A DNA stretch of 63,685 bases. Source: Streptomyces cellostaticus. GTDB lineage: Bacteria; Actinomycetota; Actinomycetes; Streptomycetales; Streptomycetaceae. Positions 51,485-59,438 of the stretch are shown in pieces. The notes under the pieces were generated by a model. That model had not been told where the DNA came from, searched no databases, and was given only the letters and a program-made list of their open reading frames with translations. The stretch covers positions 14,852 to 78,536 of the forward strand of contig NZ_KQ948021.1 of the NCBI RefSeq assembly GCF_001513965.1. Direction: 5' to 3'. How positions within the stretch are numbered: position 1 is the first letter of the stretch; every line of letters starts with the position of its first letter. A program made the position numbers and the translations under genes.

Positions 51485-51527
51485 GGTGAATAACAATTCA
51501 CCCTAGCGGGGTGAATGCGCATTCACC
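51485..51527. promoter_or_regulatory. Two TetR operators before the MFS-tetR operon
   Basis: GGTGAAT-AACA-ATTCACC (51485-51502) and GGTGAATGCGCATTCACC (51510-51527) are both perfect palindromes with the same 7-base half site. Their centres are 25 bases apart. They lie 29-71 bases upstream of the MFS ATG. Confidence 0.85.
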
Positions 51528-51925
51528 AATGGTTTCCCGGGCCCGACCTGAGGGAAGGCGGGCTCCGGCGGGAGCCGGGGAACGATGTCGTCGTCGTTGA
51601 CGAAGGGCGGGCCCGGTGCCGCGGAGCACCACCGCGAGGACCGGCCGGGCTTCCCGATCACGCCAGTCTGGCGCGGTGACCGGCGCCACTCGGGCGGAAC
51701 CGGGCCGCGAAAGATCACCGGAATCCCGGGCGCCCCGGCAAGGAATTTCCCGTTCCGTAGCAGATGAGCCCTTCATCACAGCAAGATCATCCTGGTTCAA
51801 TCTTGCACGACATTTGGTTAATTGTCCGGATCACAGCCAACCGGTTACGGGCGATTTCTTCCCCTCCGGGACGGCCCTGTAGGCATGCGGAGTCACCACT
51901 CGAACACCCGCACAGGAGAACACGC
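51528..51925. other. 398-base gene-free region holding the melC promoter
   Basis: I see no credible gene; the open frames here have Streptomyces-atypical composition and no RBS. AT content rises sharply from about 51770. An inverted repeat CAAGAT (51782-51787) / ATCTTG (51800-51805) and TTGCAC (51803-51808) lie about 120 bases before melC1, followed by TTGGTTAATTGT. The melanin operon promoter is probably here, but I cannot fix -35 and -10 boxes. Confidence 0.45.
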
Positions 51926-52300
51926 ATGCCCGAACTCACCCGGCGCCGCGCGCTCACCGCGGCGGCCGCCCTCGCCGCCACGGCCTCGGCCGCCACGCTC
52001 GTCGCACCCGGCGCATCGGCCGCCGAGCACATGCACGGCTCCCCGGATTCCTTCGACGAGGTCTACAAGGGCCGCCGAATACAGGGCCGGCCGTCGGGCA
52101 TGGGCGGTCACCACCACGGACACGGCGCCGGATACTCCGTGTCCGTCGACGGGGTGGAGCTGCACGTCATGCAGAACGCCGACGGCACCTGGATCAGCGT
52201 CGTCAGCCACTACGCCCCGGTGTCCACGCCACGCGCCGCCGCCCGCGCCGCGGTGGACGAGCTGCAGGGTGCCCCGCTGCTGCCGTTCCCCGCCAACTGA
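51926..52300 (+). CDS. melC1: Tyrosinase cofactor (copper chaperone) MelC1
   Basis: A 124-residue protein with a twin-arginine signal (TRRRALTAAAALAATASAAT to about residue 33). It has the MelC1 hallmarks: FDEVYKGRRIQGR, a histidine-rich HHHGHGAGY loop and VSVDGVELHVMQNADGTW. MelC1 binds apo-tyrosinase, inserts copper and carries the enzyme out through the Tat system. RBS AGGAGA is six bases before the ATG. melC2 follows 34 bases downstream. Confidence 0.95.
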   Translation: MPELTRRRALTAAAALAATASAATLVAPGASAAEHMHGSPDSFDEVYKGRRIQGRPSGMGGHHHGHGAGYSVSVDGVELHVMQNADGTWISVVSHYAPVSTPRAAARAAVDELQGAPLLPFPAN

Positions 52301-52334
52301 CCGCCCCCGCAAGGACATCCGGAGTACCGCGCAC

Positions 52335-53156
52335 ATGACCGTACGCAAGAACCAGGCCACCCTGACCGCCGACGAGAAGCGGCGGTTCGTCAGCGCCGTC
52401 CTCGAACTCAAGCGCAACGGACGCTACGACGAGTTCGTCCGCACGCACAACGCCTTCATCATGTCCGACACCGACACCGGTGAACGGACCGGGCACCGCT
52501 CACCGTCCTTCCTGCCCTGGCACCGCAGATTCCTGCTCGACTTCGAGCGGGCGCTGCAGTCGGTCGACGCCTCCGTCGCCCTGCCGTACTGGGACTGGAG
52601 CACCGACCGGACGGTGCGCGCCTCGCTGTGGGCGCCGGACTTCCTCGGCGGCACCGGGCGCAGCTCCGACGGCCGCGTGATGGACGGCCCGTTCGCCGCG
52701 GCCGCCGGCAACTGGCCGATGAGCGTGCGCGTGGACGGTCGCACGTTCCTGCGCCGCTCGCTCGGCACCGCCGTGCGCGAGCTGCCGACGCCCGCTGAGG
52801 TGGAGTCGGTGCTGGCGATGTCCACGTACGACATGGCGCCGTACAACAGCGGGTCGGACGGTTTCCGCAACCACCTGGAGGGGTGGCGCGGGGTCAATCT
52901 GCACAACCGGGTCCATGTGTGGGTCGGCGGGCAGATGGCCACCGGGGTCTCCCCCAACGACCCGGTGTTCTGGCTGCACCACGCCTACATCGACAAGCTG
53001 TGGGCCGAGTGGCAGCGCCGGCACCCCGACGCCGGCTATGTGCCGACCGGCGGGACGCCGGACGTGGTGGACCTGAACGAGACGATGAAGCCGTGGAACG
53101 ACGTGCGTCCGGCGGACCTGCTGGACCACACGAAGTTCTACACGTTCGACGTCTGA
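52335..53156 (+). CDS. melC2: Tyrosinase MelC2
   Basis: A 273-residue type 3 copper oxidase that makes melanin from tyrosine. CuA ligands are H38, H54 and H63 (RTHNAF, GHRSPSFLPWHRRF), and CuB ligands are in GVNLHNRVHVWVGGQ and VFWLHHAYIDKLW. The numbering matches known Streptomyces tyrosinases exactly. There is no signal peptide of its own, as expected, because MelC1 is the export partner. Its stop codon abuts the RNase H stop on the other strand with no gap. Confidence 0.96.
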   Translation: MTVRKNQATLTADEKRRFVSAVLELKRNGRYDEFVRTHNAFIMSDTDTGERTGHRSPSFLPWHRRFLLDFERALQSVDASVALPYWDWSTDRTVRASLWAPDFLGGTGRSSDGRVMDGPFAAAAGNWPMSVRVDGRTFLRRSLGTAVRELPTPAEVESVLAMSTYDMAPYNSGSDGFRNHLEGWRGVNLHNRVHVWVGGQMATGVSPNDPVFWLHHAYIDKLWAEWQRRHPDAGYVPTGGTPDVVDLNETMKPWNDVRPADLLDHTKFYTFDV

Positions 53157-53849
53157 TCAGGCCTCGGCGGCCCGGCACTCCGGGTGGCCCCAGCCCTGCG
53201 CGTTCTTGGCGATGGGCTCGCCGGCGGCGTAGGAGCGGCCGCACAGACAGCGGCCGGGGAACTTCGCCTTGATGGTGCGCGAGGACGCCGCGCCGCCGGT
53301 CCGGCCGGGCGCCTTGCGGCGCGGAGCGGCCGCCTTGGGTGTGTCGGGCGACGGCGGCGGCACCGGGGAACCGTGGGCGCTGCCGGCCGCCTCCTGCACC
53401 GAGGCGGCCTGGCTGGCGGCGCGGTCGGCGAAGTCGTTCAGCGGGTCGCCGTCGACCTGGTGGGCGGGGACGTAGCGGAACTCGACGGACCGGCCGTCGA
53501 GCAGCTCGTCGATGCGGACCACCAGGTCCTGGTTGGCGACCGGCTTGCCGGCGGCCGTCTTCCAGCCGTTGCGCTTCCAGCCGGGCAGCCAGGTGGTGAC
53601 GGCCTTCATCGCGTACTGGGAGTCCATCCGGATCTCCAGCGGCACGTCCGGGTCGACGGCCGCGAGCAGCCGCTCCAGCGCCGTCAGTTCGGCGACGTTG
53701 TTGGTGGCCCGGCCGAGCGGGCCCGACTCCCAGCGGGCCGGGGTCCGCTCGTCGTCCGAGACCACCCACGCCCATCCGGCCGGTCCGGGGTTTCCCTTCG
53801 AAGCCCCGTCGCACGCGGCCACCACTCGTTCACGCATGGGGTCGATCAT
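53157..53849 (-). CDS. rnhA: Ribonuclease HI with an extra C-terminal Cys/His tail
   Basis: A 230-residue protein. Residues about 8-150 are RNase HI with catalytic acids in AACDGASKGNPGPAGWAW, NNVAELTALERL, EIRMDSQYAMK and PLNDFADRAA. It cleaves RNA in RNA-DNA hybrids. A Pro/Ala linker then leads to a C-terminal stretch with CLCGRSYAAGEPIAKN and WGHPECRA, whose two Cys plus His/Cys could bind a metal. This arrangement differs from the N-terminal hybrid-binding domain or phosphatase fusions known in actinobacteria. ATG 53849 or 53837 may be the start. Confidence 0.88.
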   Translation of the reverse strand: MIDPMRERVVAACDGASKGNPGPAGWAWVVSDDERTPARWESGPLGRATNNVAELTALERLLAAVDPDVPLEIRMDSQYAMKAVTTWLPGWKRNGWKTAAGKPVANQDLVVRIDELLDGRSVEFRYVPAHQVDGDPLNDFADRAASQAASVQEAAGSAHGSPVPPPSPDTPKAAAPRRKAPGRTGGAASSRTIKAKFPGRCLCGRSYAAGEPIAKNAQGWGHPECRAAEA

Positions 53850-53883
53850 GCCATGACCGCGCGGGCCGCCCCTGCGGCCCCGG

Positions 53884-54678
53884 TCAGGCCTCGGCGAACG
53901 TCGGCATCTCGCCCTCGGTGGTCGTGATGTCGATCACCGAGAAGTTCGCGCCCTGCGGATCACTGAGCGCGGCGAACCGCCCGAAGGGGCTGCTCATGGG
54001 CCCGAAGCGCAGCACGGCGCCGAGCTTGGTGGCCCGGGCGACGGCCTCGTCGCAGTGGTCGACGCCGAAGTACACGTTGATGTACGAGGGGACCTCGGGC
54101 GGGAACTCGTCGGTCATCCGCATCCGGCCGAGGACCGTGTCGTCACCGATGTTGAAGACCCGGAAGTCGACCCCGTCGTCCTCGAGCTGCTTCGCCGCGT
54201 AGGGGAAGACGCTGGTGAGGAACGCGTCCGTCCGCTCGGGCTCGCGGGTGAAGACCTCGGCCCAGTTGTAGGCACCGGGCACCGACGTCGCCTCGAATCC
54301 CTCATGGACGCCCGCCTGCCACACCCCGAACACGGCCCCGCCGGGCTCCCGGGCCAGACACATGGTGCCGAACTCGCCGACCTGCATCGGTTCCATGAGC
54401 ACCTCGCCGCCGTTGTCCCGGATCTTCGCCGCGGTCGCGGCGGCGTCCGGCGAGGCGAAGTACAGGCACCACTGCGACGGTCCTTCCTGGCCGGGCATGG
54501 GCGGTACGACGGCGGCCACCGCCTTGCCGTTCGCATAGGCCTGCGTGTAGTTGCCGTACTCCGACGACGACTCGCCGAACGTCCAGCCGAGGACGTCGCC
54601 GTAGAAGCTCTTGGCGCCTTCCAGGTCGCTGAACATCGCGTCGGCCCAACAAGGCGTTCCTTCAGGTTGCACGGCCAT
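53884..54678 (-). CDS. VOC-superfamily protein with two glyoxalase-like domains
   Basis: A 264-residue protein with two tandem betaalphabetabetabeta VOC modules. The first has WADAMFSDLEGAKSFYGDVL and ends at AREPGGAVFGVWQAG. The second has NWAEVFTREPERTDAFLTSV and ends at LSDPQGANFSVIDI. Streptomyces contain many of these proteins, including hydroxylase and glyoxalase relatives, and no specific reaction can be given. It is divergent from the encapsulin gene across a 309-base region. Confidence 0.87.
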   Translation of the reverse strand: MAVQPEGTPCWADAMFSDLEGAKSFYGDVLGWTFGESSSEYGNYTQAYANGKAVAAVVPPMPGQEGPSQWCLYFASPDAAATAAKIRDNGGEVLMEPMQVGEFGTMCLAREPGGAVFGVWQAGVHEGFEATSVPGAYNWAEVFTREPERTDAFLTSVFPYAAKQLEDDGVDFRVFNIGDDTVLGRMRMTDEFPPEVPSYINVYFGVDHCDEAVARATKLGAVLRFGPMSSPFGRFAALSDPQGANFSVIDITTTEGEMPTFAEA

Positions 54679-54987
54679 GGTCCGGACCCTCCCGGTCAGA
54701 CGGATGTGTCCCCGGACATCACGCTAGTCACCTTGCGGTCGGCCCGCGCGCCGAGCGGTCCCCGGGCGATCAAACCCGGGCGCGGGAGCGGAAGACCGGC
54801 GTGCGATCACCGCTCGCGGCGCGCCATGCCTTCACCAACGGGTTTGCACCACGCGGAGATCAAAAGCGCCCCTTTCGCGCTGTACCCGCGGATCACGCGT
54901 CCTGTTTGGCTGGTCCGAGCGCACCCGCACCCCGCGCACCACCGACCGATCCGCATCACCCGTGTTCACCTCTCCGCAGGAGGGAAT
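54679..54987. other. 309-base divergent region upstream of the encapsulin operon
   Basis: No gene is credible. CCCGGG occurs at 54760-54765 and 54776-54781 around an AT-richer CGATCAAA, forming a small symmetrical unit. Near the right end, GCAGGAGGG is the RBS of the encapsulin gene. No recognised operator for the 2-MIB operon could be identified. Confidence 0.4.
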
Positions 54988-56430
54988 GTGTCCACTCCGG
55001 ACATCGCCACCGGTTCCGCTGTCGACGAACCCGACCCCGTGCCCTCGGCCGACGGGCAGCTCACCAGTCTGAGCACCCGGGCGGCCCGCCAGCTCACCAC
55101 CACCACCAAGTCCGAACCTCAGATGCAGGCCATCACCTCGCGATGGCTGCTGAAGAGCCTGCCATGGGTGGACGTCAAGGGAGGCGCCTACCGGGTCAAC
55201 CGGCGCCTGCAACTGCGGACCGGGCGCGGGCGCGTGCACTTCGAGCAGAACGGCGCCGACGACATCCGGGTCATCCCCGAGACGCTGACCGAGCTGCCGA
55301 TCCTGCGCGGCTATCCCGACATCGAGGTACTGCGGGAGATCGCCGGCCGCTTCCAGCCCCGCGAGGTGCGCGCCGGTCAGGTGCTGTTCGAGGCGGGCCA
55401 GCCCGTGACGGAGGCGTACCTGGTCGTCCACGGCCGGTTCACCCGCTACACCTCCGGCAAGTACGGCGACGAGGAGATCACCGGGGTCGTCACCGACGGC
55501 GACCAGATGGGCGACGAGGCGGTGGGCCAGACCGACCCGCTGTGGCTGGCCTCGGTGCGGGCCGAGACCGCCGGTGTGGTGCTCGCGCTGCCCTGGGCCG
55601 TCGTGGAGGAGTTCACCGAGCGGGTGCCGTCCCTCGCCGCGCATCTCCAGGCGTATGTCGAGCGGCAGAGCAAGCCCATGAACCGCAAGGGCGAGGCCGA
55701 GGTGCCGGTGCACGCCGGCCATGTCGGCGAGCCCACCCTGCCCGGCGGCTTCGTGGACTACGAACTCGCCCCGCGTGAATACGAGTTGTCCCTCACCCAG
55801 ACCGTGCTGCGGGTGCACACCCGGGTCGCCGACCTCTACAACCACCCGATGGACCAGACCCAGCAGCAGCTCCGGCTCACGGTCGAGGAGATCCGCGAGC
55901 GCCAGGAGTGGGAGCTGGTCAACAACCGGGAGTTCGGGCTTTTGCACAACGTCGACTACGGCCAGCGGATCAGCACCTTCACCGGCCCGCCGACCCCGGA
56001 CGACATGGACGAACTGCTCTCCATGCGGCGCAAGACGAAGGTCTTCCTCGCCCATCCCAAGGCGATCGCGGCTTTTTTCCGACAATGCAACCGGCGTGGC
56101 CTGGTTCCCGGCACCGTGAGCGTGGACGGCCACGAGGTACCGGCGTGGCGCGGTGTGCCGATCTTCCCCTGTGGCAAGATCCCGATCAGCGACGACCACA
56201 CCAGCAGCATCATCGCCCTGCGCACCGGCGAGGCCGACCAGGGGGTCATCGGCCTCTACCAGACCGGCATCCCGGAGGAGCATCAGCCGGGCCTGAACGT
56301 CCGGTTCATGGGCATCGACTCTGCCGCGATCGTCAACTACCTAGTGACCGCGTACTACTCGCTGGCCATCCTCGTGCCCGACGCGGCCGGGATTCTGGAG
56401 AACGTCCAGGTCGGCCGGCTCCCCGAATGA
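54988..56430 (+). CDS. eshB: Family 2B encapsulin shell protein with cyclic-nucleotide-binding-like insertion
   Basis: A 480-residue protein of the family 2B encapsulin (HK97-fold) type found next to 2-MIB synthases. The N-terminal arm starts QLTSLSTRAARQLTTTTKSE. A CNBD is inserted at about residues 115-230 (YPDIEVLREIAGRFQPREVR, GQPVTEAYLVVHGRFTRYTS). HK97-like segments follow (YELAPREYELSLTQTVLRVH, DDMDELLSMRRKTKVFLAHP, WRGVPIFPCGKIPISDDHTS). The CNBD's phosphate cassette lacks the usual PRxA (it reads DPLWLASVRAET), so nucleotide binding is doubtful. GTG start with AGGAGG five bases upstream. Published work on related proteins shows they package the cyclase. Confidence 0.9.
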   Translation: MSTPDIATGSAVDEPDPVPSADGQLTSLSTRAARQLTTTTKSEPQMQAITSRWLLKSLPWVDVKGGAYRVNRRLQLRTGRGRVHFEQNGADDIRVIPETLTELPILRGYPDIEVLREIAGRFQPREVRAGQVLFEAGQPVTEAYLVVHGRFTRYTSGKYGDEEITGVVTDGDQMGDEAVGQTDPLWLASVRAETAGVVLALPWAVVEEFTERVPSLAAHLQAYVERQSKPMNRKGEAEVPVHAGHVGEPTLPGGFVDYELAPREYELSLTQTVLRVHTRVADLYNHPMDQTQQQLRLTVEEIRERQEWELVNNREFGLLHNVDYGQRISTFTGPPTPDDMDELLSMRRKTKVFLAHPKAIAAFFRQCNRRGLVPGTVSVDGHEVPAWRGVPIFPCGKIPISDDHTSSIIALRTGEADQGVIGLYQTGIPEEHQPGLNVRFMGIDSAAIVNYLVTAYYSLAILVPDAAGILENVQVGRLPE

Positions 56431-56446
56431 CCGCCTGGAGCATCCC

Positions 56447-57499
56447 ATGACCACAACAGCGACCGCCTACCAGCTGCCCGGTCCCCCGAACCTCGCCCAG
56501 AGCCTGCGGGCCCGCCGGCGCACCGGAGCGATCCCGGGACTGCTGTACCGCCCCGCGGTGCCCGCCGACCCGGAGAAGGCGGCCGAGATCGACCGCCGCC
56601 TGGAGACCTGGGCCCGGGACCTGGACCTGTTTCCCGCGTCCTGGAACGGGGACTTCTCCGGCTTCCAGTTCGGCCGGGCGGTCGTACTCCAGCATCCGGG
56701 CGGCCTCGACCTGGACCGGCTCACCGCCGCGGGGAAGCTGCTGCTCGCCGAGAACATCGTCGACTCCTGCTACTGCGAGGAGGACGAGGGCCGGGGCGGA
56801 TCCCGGCGCGGTCTGGGCGGCCCGCTGATCATCGCCCAGTCGGCGCTCGACCCCTACCACGGCGTCCCGGAGGTGGAGGCCGAGTGGCGCGAGGGCATCC
56901 AGGCCGACGGTCCGCTGCGCTCGTACCACTTCGCCCTCGAGGACTACGCGACCTTCGCCACGCCCAGCCAGACCGACCGGTTCGTCCAGGACATCGCCCG
57001 GCTGCACATGGGCTATCTGGGCGAGGCCGCCTGGATGGAGACGAAGTACGTGCCGCAGGTCTGGGAGTACCTGGTGATGCGGCAGTTCAACAACTTCCGT
57101 CCCTGTCTGACGCTCGTCGACGCCGTGGACGGCTACGAACTGCCCGCGCAGGTCTACGCCCGCCCCGAGATCCAGCGGATCACCGCCCTGGCCAGCAACG
57201 CCACCACGCTGGTCAACGACCTGTACTCCTTCACCAAGGAGCTGGCCAGCGACCCCACCCACCTCAATCTGCCGCAGGTCGTCGCCGCCAACGAAGGGTG
57301 CGGGCTGAAGGCCGCGTACCTGAAGTCCGTCGAGATCCACAACCGGATCATGGAGGCCTTCGAGGAGGAGTCGGCCCTGCTGTCCGCGACCTCGCCCCTC
57401 GTGGGGCGCTATGCCCAGGGGCTCGCCGCCTGGGTGTCCGGCAACCACGAGTGGCACTCCACCAACACCCACCGCTATTACCTGCCCGACTACTGGTAG
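56447..57499 (+). CDS. 2-methylisoborneol synthase-like class I terpene cyclase, short form
   Basis: A 350-residue cyclase. The acidic motif is D106-S-C-Y-C-E-E (DDCYCED in S. coelicolor), and the Mg2+ triad is N257-D-L-Y-S-F-T-K-E265, so both metal sites are present. Gene order (shell, cyclase, GPP methyltransferase) identifies it as a 2-methyl-GPP cyclase producing 2-MIB or a related C11 monoterpenoid. The S. coelicolor enzyme is about 90 residues longer, because of a flexible N-terminus; here only about 35 residues precede the fold, and no earlier in-frame start fits before the shell gene's stop. It follows the shell gene by 16 bases. Confidence 0.9.
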   Translation: MTTTATAYQLPGPPNLAQSLRARRRTGAIPGLLYRPAVPADPEKAAEIDRRLETWARDLDLFPASWNGDFSGFQFGRAVVLQHPGGLDLDRLTAAGKLLLAENIVDSCYCEEDEGRGGSRRGLGGPLIIAQSALDPYHGVPEVEAEWREGIQADGPLRSYHFALEDYATFATPSQTDRFVQDIARLHMGYLGEAAWMETKYVPQVWEYLVMRQFNNFRPCLTLVDAVDGYELPAQVYARPEIQRITALASNATTLVNDLYSFTKELASDPTHLNLPQVVAANEGCGLKAAYLKSVEIHNRIMEAFEEESALLSATSPLVGRYAQGLAAWVSGNHEWHSTNTHRYYLPDYW

Positions 57500-57563
57500 G
57501 CGCCCTGCTCCGCGGAACTCCGCCCAGGGTCAAGACCGTCACACGCGTCTCGAGGAGTCACCT

Positions 57564-58442
57564 TTGACGACCGTCCCCGTCGCCCGGACCGCACCCGCTC
57601 CGGTGCCGGCTCAGTCCATCTACCAGAGCCGCGTCGCGGACTACTGGAACGCCGAGGAGAACCCGGTCAACCTGGAACTCGGGAAGATCGACGACCTGTA
57701 CCACCACCACTACGGCATCGGAGCCGCCGACCTGTCGGTGCTCGACGAGCCCGACGCGGAGCTGCGCCGGGAGGCCATCACCACCGAGCTGCACCGGCTG
57801 GAGCACGCCCAGGCCGAGCTGCTCGCCGCCCACCTCGGGCCGCTCTCCCCCGCCGACCGGGTCTTCGACGCCGGCTGCGGGCGCGGCGGCGGCAGTGTCG
57901 TGGCGCATCTGCGCCACGGCTGCCACGCCGACGGCGTCACGATCTCCGCGAAGCAGGCCGACTTCGCCAACGAGCAGGCGCGCAGGCGCGGCATCGACGG
58001 CAAGGTGCGCTATCACCACCGCAACATGCTCGACACCGGCTTCACGTCGGGCGCGTACGCGGCGTCGTGGAACAACGAGTCCACGATGTACGTCGAGCTG
58101 GACGTGCTGTTCGCCGAGCACGCCCGGCTGCTGCGCCGCGGCGGCCGGTACGTGGTGATCACCGGCTGCTACAACGACACCTACGGGCAGGCCTCCCGCG
58201 AGGTCTCGCTGATCAACGCGCACTACATCTGCGACATCCATCCGCGGTCGGCGTACTTCCGCGCGATGGCCCGCAACCGGCTGGTGCCCGTGCACGTCCA
58301 GGACCTGACGGAGGCGACCATCCCGTACTGGGAACTGCGCCGGGAGGCGGACCACCTGGTCACGGGCATCGAGGAAACCTTCCTGTCGGCGTACCGCAAC
58401 GGCAGCTTCCAGTACCTGCTCATCGTGGCCGACCGGGTCTGA
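57564..58442 (+). CDS. Geranyl diphosphate 2-C-methyltransferase
   Basis: A 292-residue SAM-dependent methyltransferase. The SAM site is RVFDAGCGRGGGSVVAHLRH, with VTISAKQADFANEQARRRGI next, and the substrate pocket includes NNESTMYVELDVLFAEHARL. It transfers methyl to C2 of GPP to make the 2-methyl-GPP consumed by the cyclase upstream. TTG start at 57564 with GAGGAG seven bases upstream. A large hairpin follows the stop codon, making this the last gene of the operon. Confidence 0.94.
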   Translation: MTTVPVARTAPAPVPAQSIYQSRVADYWNAEENPVNLELGKIDDLYHHHYGIGAADLSVLDEPDAELRREAITTELHRLEHAQAELLAAHLGPLSPADRVFDAGCGRGGGSVVAHLRHGCHADGVTISAKQADFANEQARRRGIDGKVRYHHRNMLDTGFTSGAYAASWNNESTMYVELDVLFAEHARLLRRGGRYVVITGCYNDTYGQASREVSLINAHYICDIHPRSAYFRAMARNRLVPVHVQDLTEATIPYWELRREADHLVTGIEETFLSAYRNGSFQYLLIVADRV

Positions 58443-58454
58443 CCGCCGGCAGGC

Positions 58455-58483
58455 GGGGGCGGTGTCCCGGACACCGCCCCCGA
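58455..58483 (+). terminator. Strong terminator of the encapsulin/2-MIB operon
   Basis: CGGGGGCGGTGTC (58455-58467) and GACACCGCCCCCG (58471-58483) pair perfectly over 13 bases with a 3-base loop, followed by ATATTTCGTT. It begins 12 bases after the methyltransferase stop codon and is the clearest intrinsic terminator in the window. Confidence 0.9.
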
Positions 58484-58519
58484 TATTTCGTTCGACAGCG
58501 GGGGCGGCAGGGCCGTTGG

Positions 58520-59419
58520 ATGGCGCCGATGTGTGCTGTGAAGATGCGTGCGGACGAGGTCGACATCGATGCCCCGCTGGTCGGCAGGCTGGTCGCCCGG
58601 CGGTTTCCCGAGTGGGCGTCACTGCCCGTGCGGCGCCTTGCGTCCTCGGGTACGGAGAACGCGATGTTCCGCCTGGGGACGGACCTGGTGGTACGGCTTC
58701 CCCGGCATCCCGGCGCCGTCGCGGACGTGGCGCACGAGCAGCGCTGGCTGCCCCGCCTCGGAGCGCTGCTGCCGGTGGCCACGCCCGAACCGGTGGGCTT
58801 CGGCGAGCCGGACGAGGACTTCCCGTGGCCCTGGTCGGTGTACCGGTGGCTGGACGGGCACAATCCGGTCGCCGGGGCCGTGGCGGAGCCGGAGCGGCTG
58901 GCCGAGGAGCTGGGGGCCTGCGTGTCCGCGCTGCGCCGGCTCGACCCGCAGGACGGGCCGCCGGCGCACCGGGGCGTCCCGCTCACGACCCGGGACGCGC
59001 CGACCCGCGCGGCCCTGGAGCAGCTGGCCGGCCGGATCGACACGGACACCGTGACGTCACTGTGGGAACAGGCGCTGCGCGCCCCGGATCACGCCGGGTC
59101 GCCGGCCTGGCTGCACGGCGACCTGTCCCCCGGGAACGTGCTGGTCGCCGGGGGACGGCTGAGCGCCGTGATCGACTTCGGCTGTGCCGGGACCGGTGAT
59201 CCCGCCGTGGACCTGATCGTGGCCTGGAACCTGCTGCCGGCGACCGCCCGGGACATCTTCCGCGAGGCCGTGGGCGCGGGCGAGGCCGAGTGGGCGCGGG
59301 GACGGGGCTGGGCGCTGTCGATCTCGCTGATCCAGCTGCCGTACTACTGGCACACCAATCCGGCGCTGGCGGAGAACTCCCTGCATGTGATCGCCGAGAT
59401 CCTCGCCGAGGCCGGGTGA
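58520..59419 (+). CDS. Aminoglycoside phosphotransferase-family kinase
   Basis: A 299-residue APH-fold kinase. The catalytic loop is WLHGDLSPGNVLVAGG, and the DFG-like metal site is VIDFGCAGTGDPAVDLIVAW. Family members phosphorylate small molecules or antibiotics. The core resembles the common Streptomyces 'aminoglycoside phosphotransferase family protein'; resistance should not be assumed. Several starts are open (58520, 58529, 58544); 58520 has a weak RBS (CAGGG). It has its own promoter region after the 2-MIB terminator. Confidence 0.87.
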   Translation: MAPMCAVKMRADEVDIDAPLVGRLVARRFPEWASLPVRRLASSGTENAMFRLGTDLVVRLPRHPGAVADVAHEQRWLPRLGALLPVATPEPVGFGEPDEDFPWPWSVYRWLDGHNPVAGAVAEPERLAEELGACVSALRRLDPQDGPPAHRGVPLTTRDAPTRAALEQLAGRIDTDTVTSLWEQALRAPDHAGSPAWLHGDLSPGNVLVAGGRLSAVIDFGCAGTGDPAVDLIVAWNLLPATARDIFREAVGAGEAEWARGRGWALSISLIQLPYYWHTNPALAENSLHVIAEILAEAG

Positions 59420-59438
59420 TGCCGGCTTCGCCGGCGTG

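Noticed and set aside
51498..51800. 100-residue open frame upstream of melC1
   Set aside because: Overlaps operators of the MFS operon, lacks an RBS and has no recognisable domain.
58520..59419. Antibiotic resistance gene
   Set aside because: The APH fold alone does not imply aminoglycoside resistance; many Streptomyces homologues have unknown substrates.
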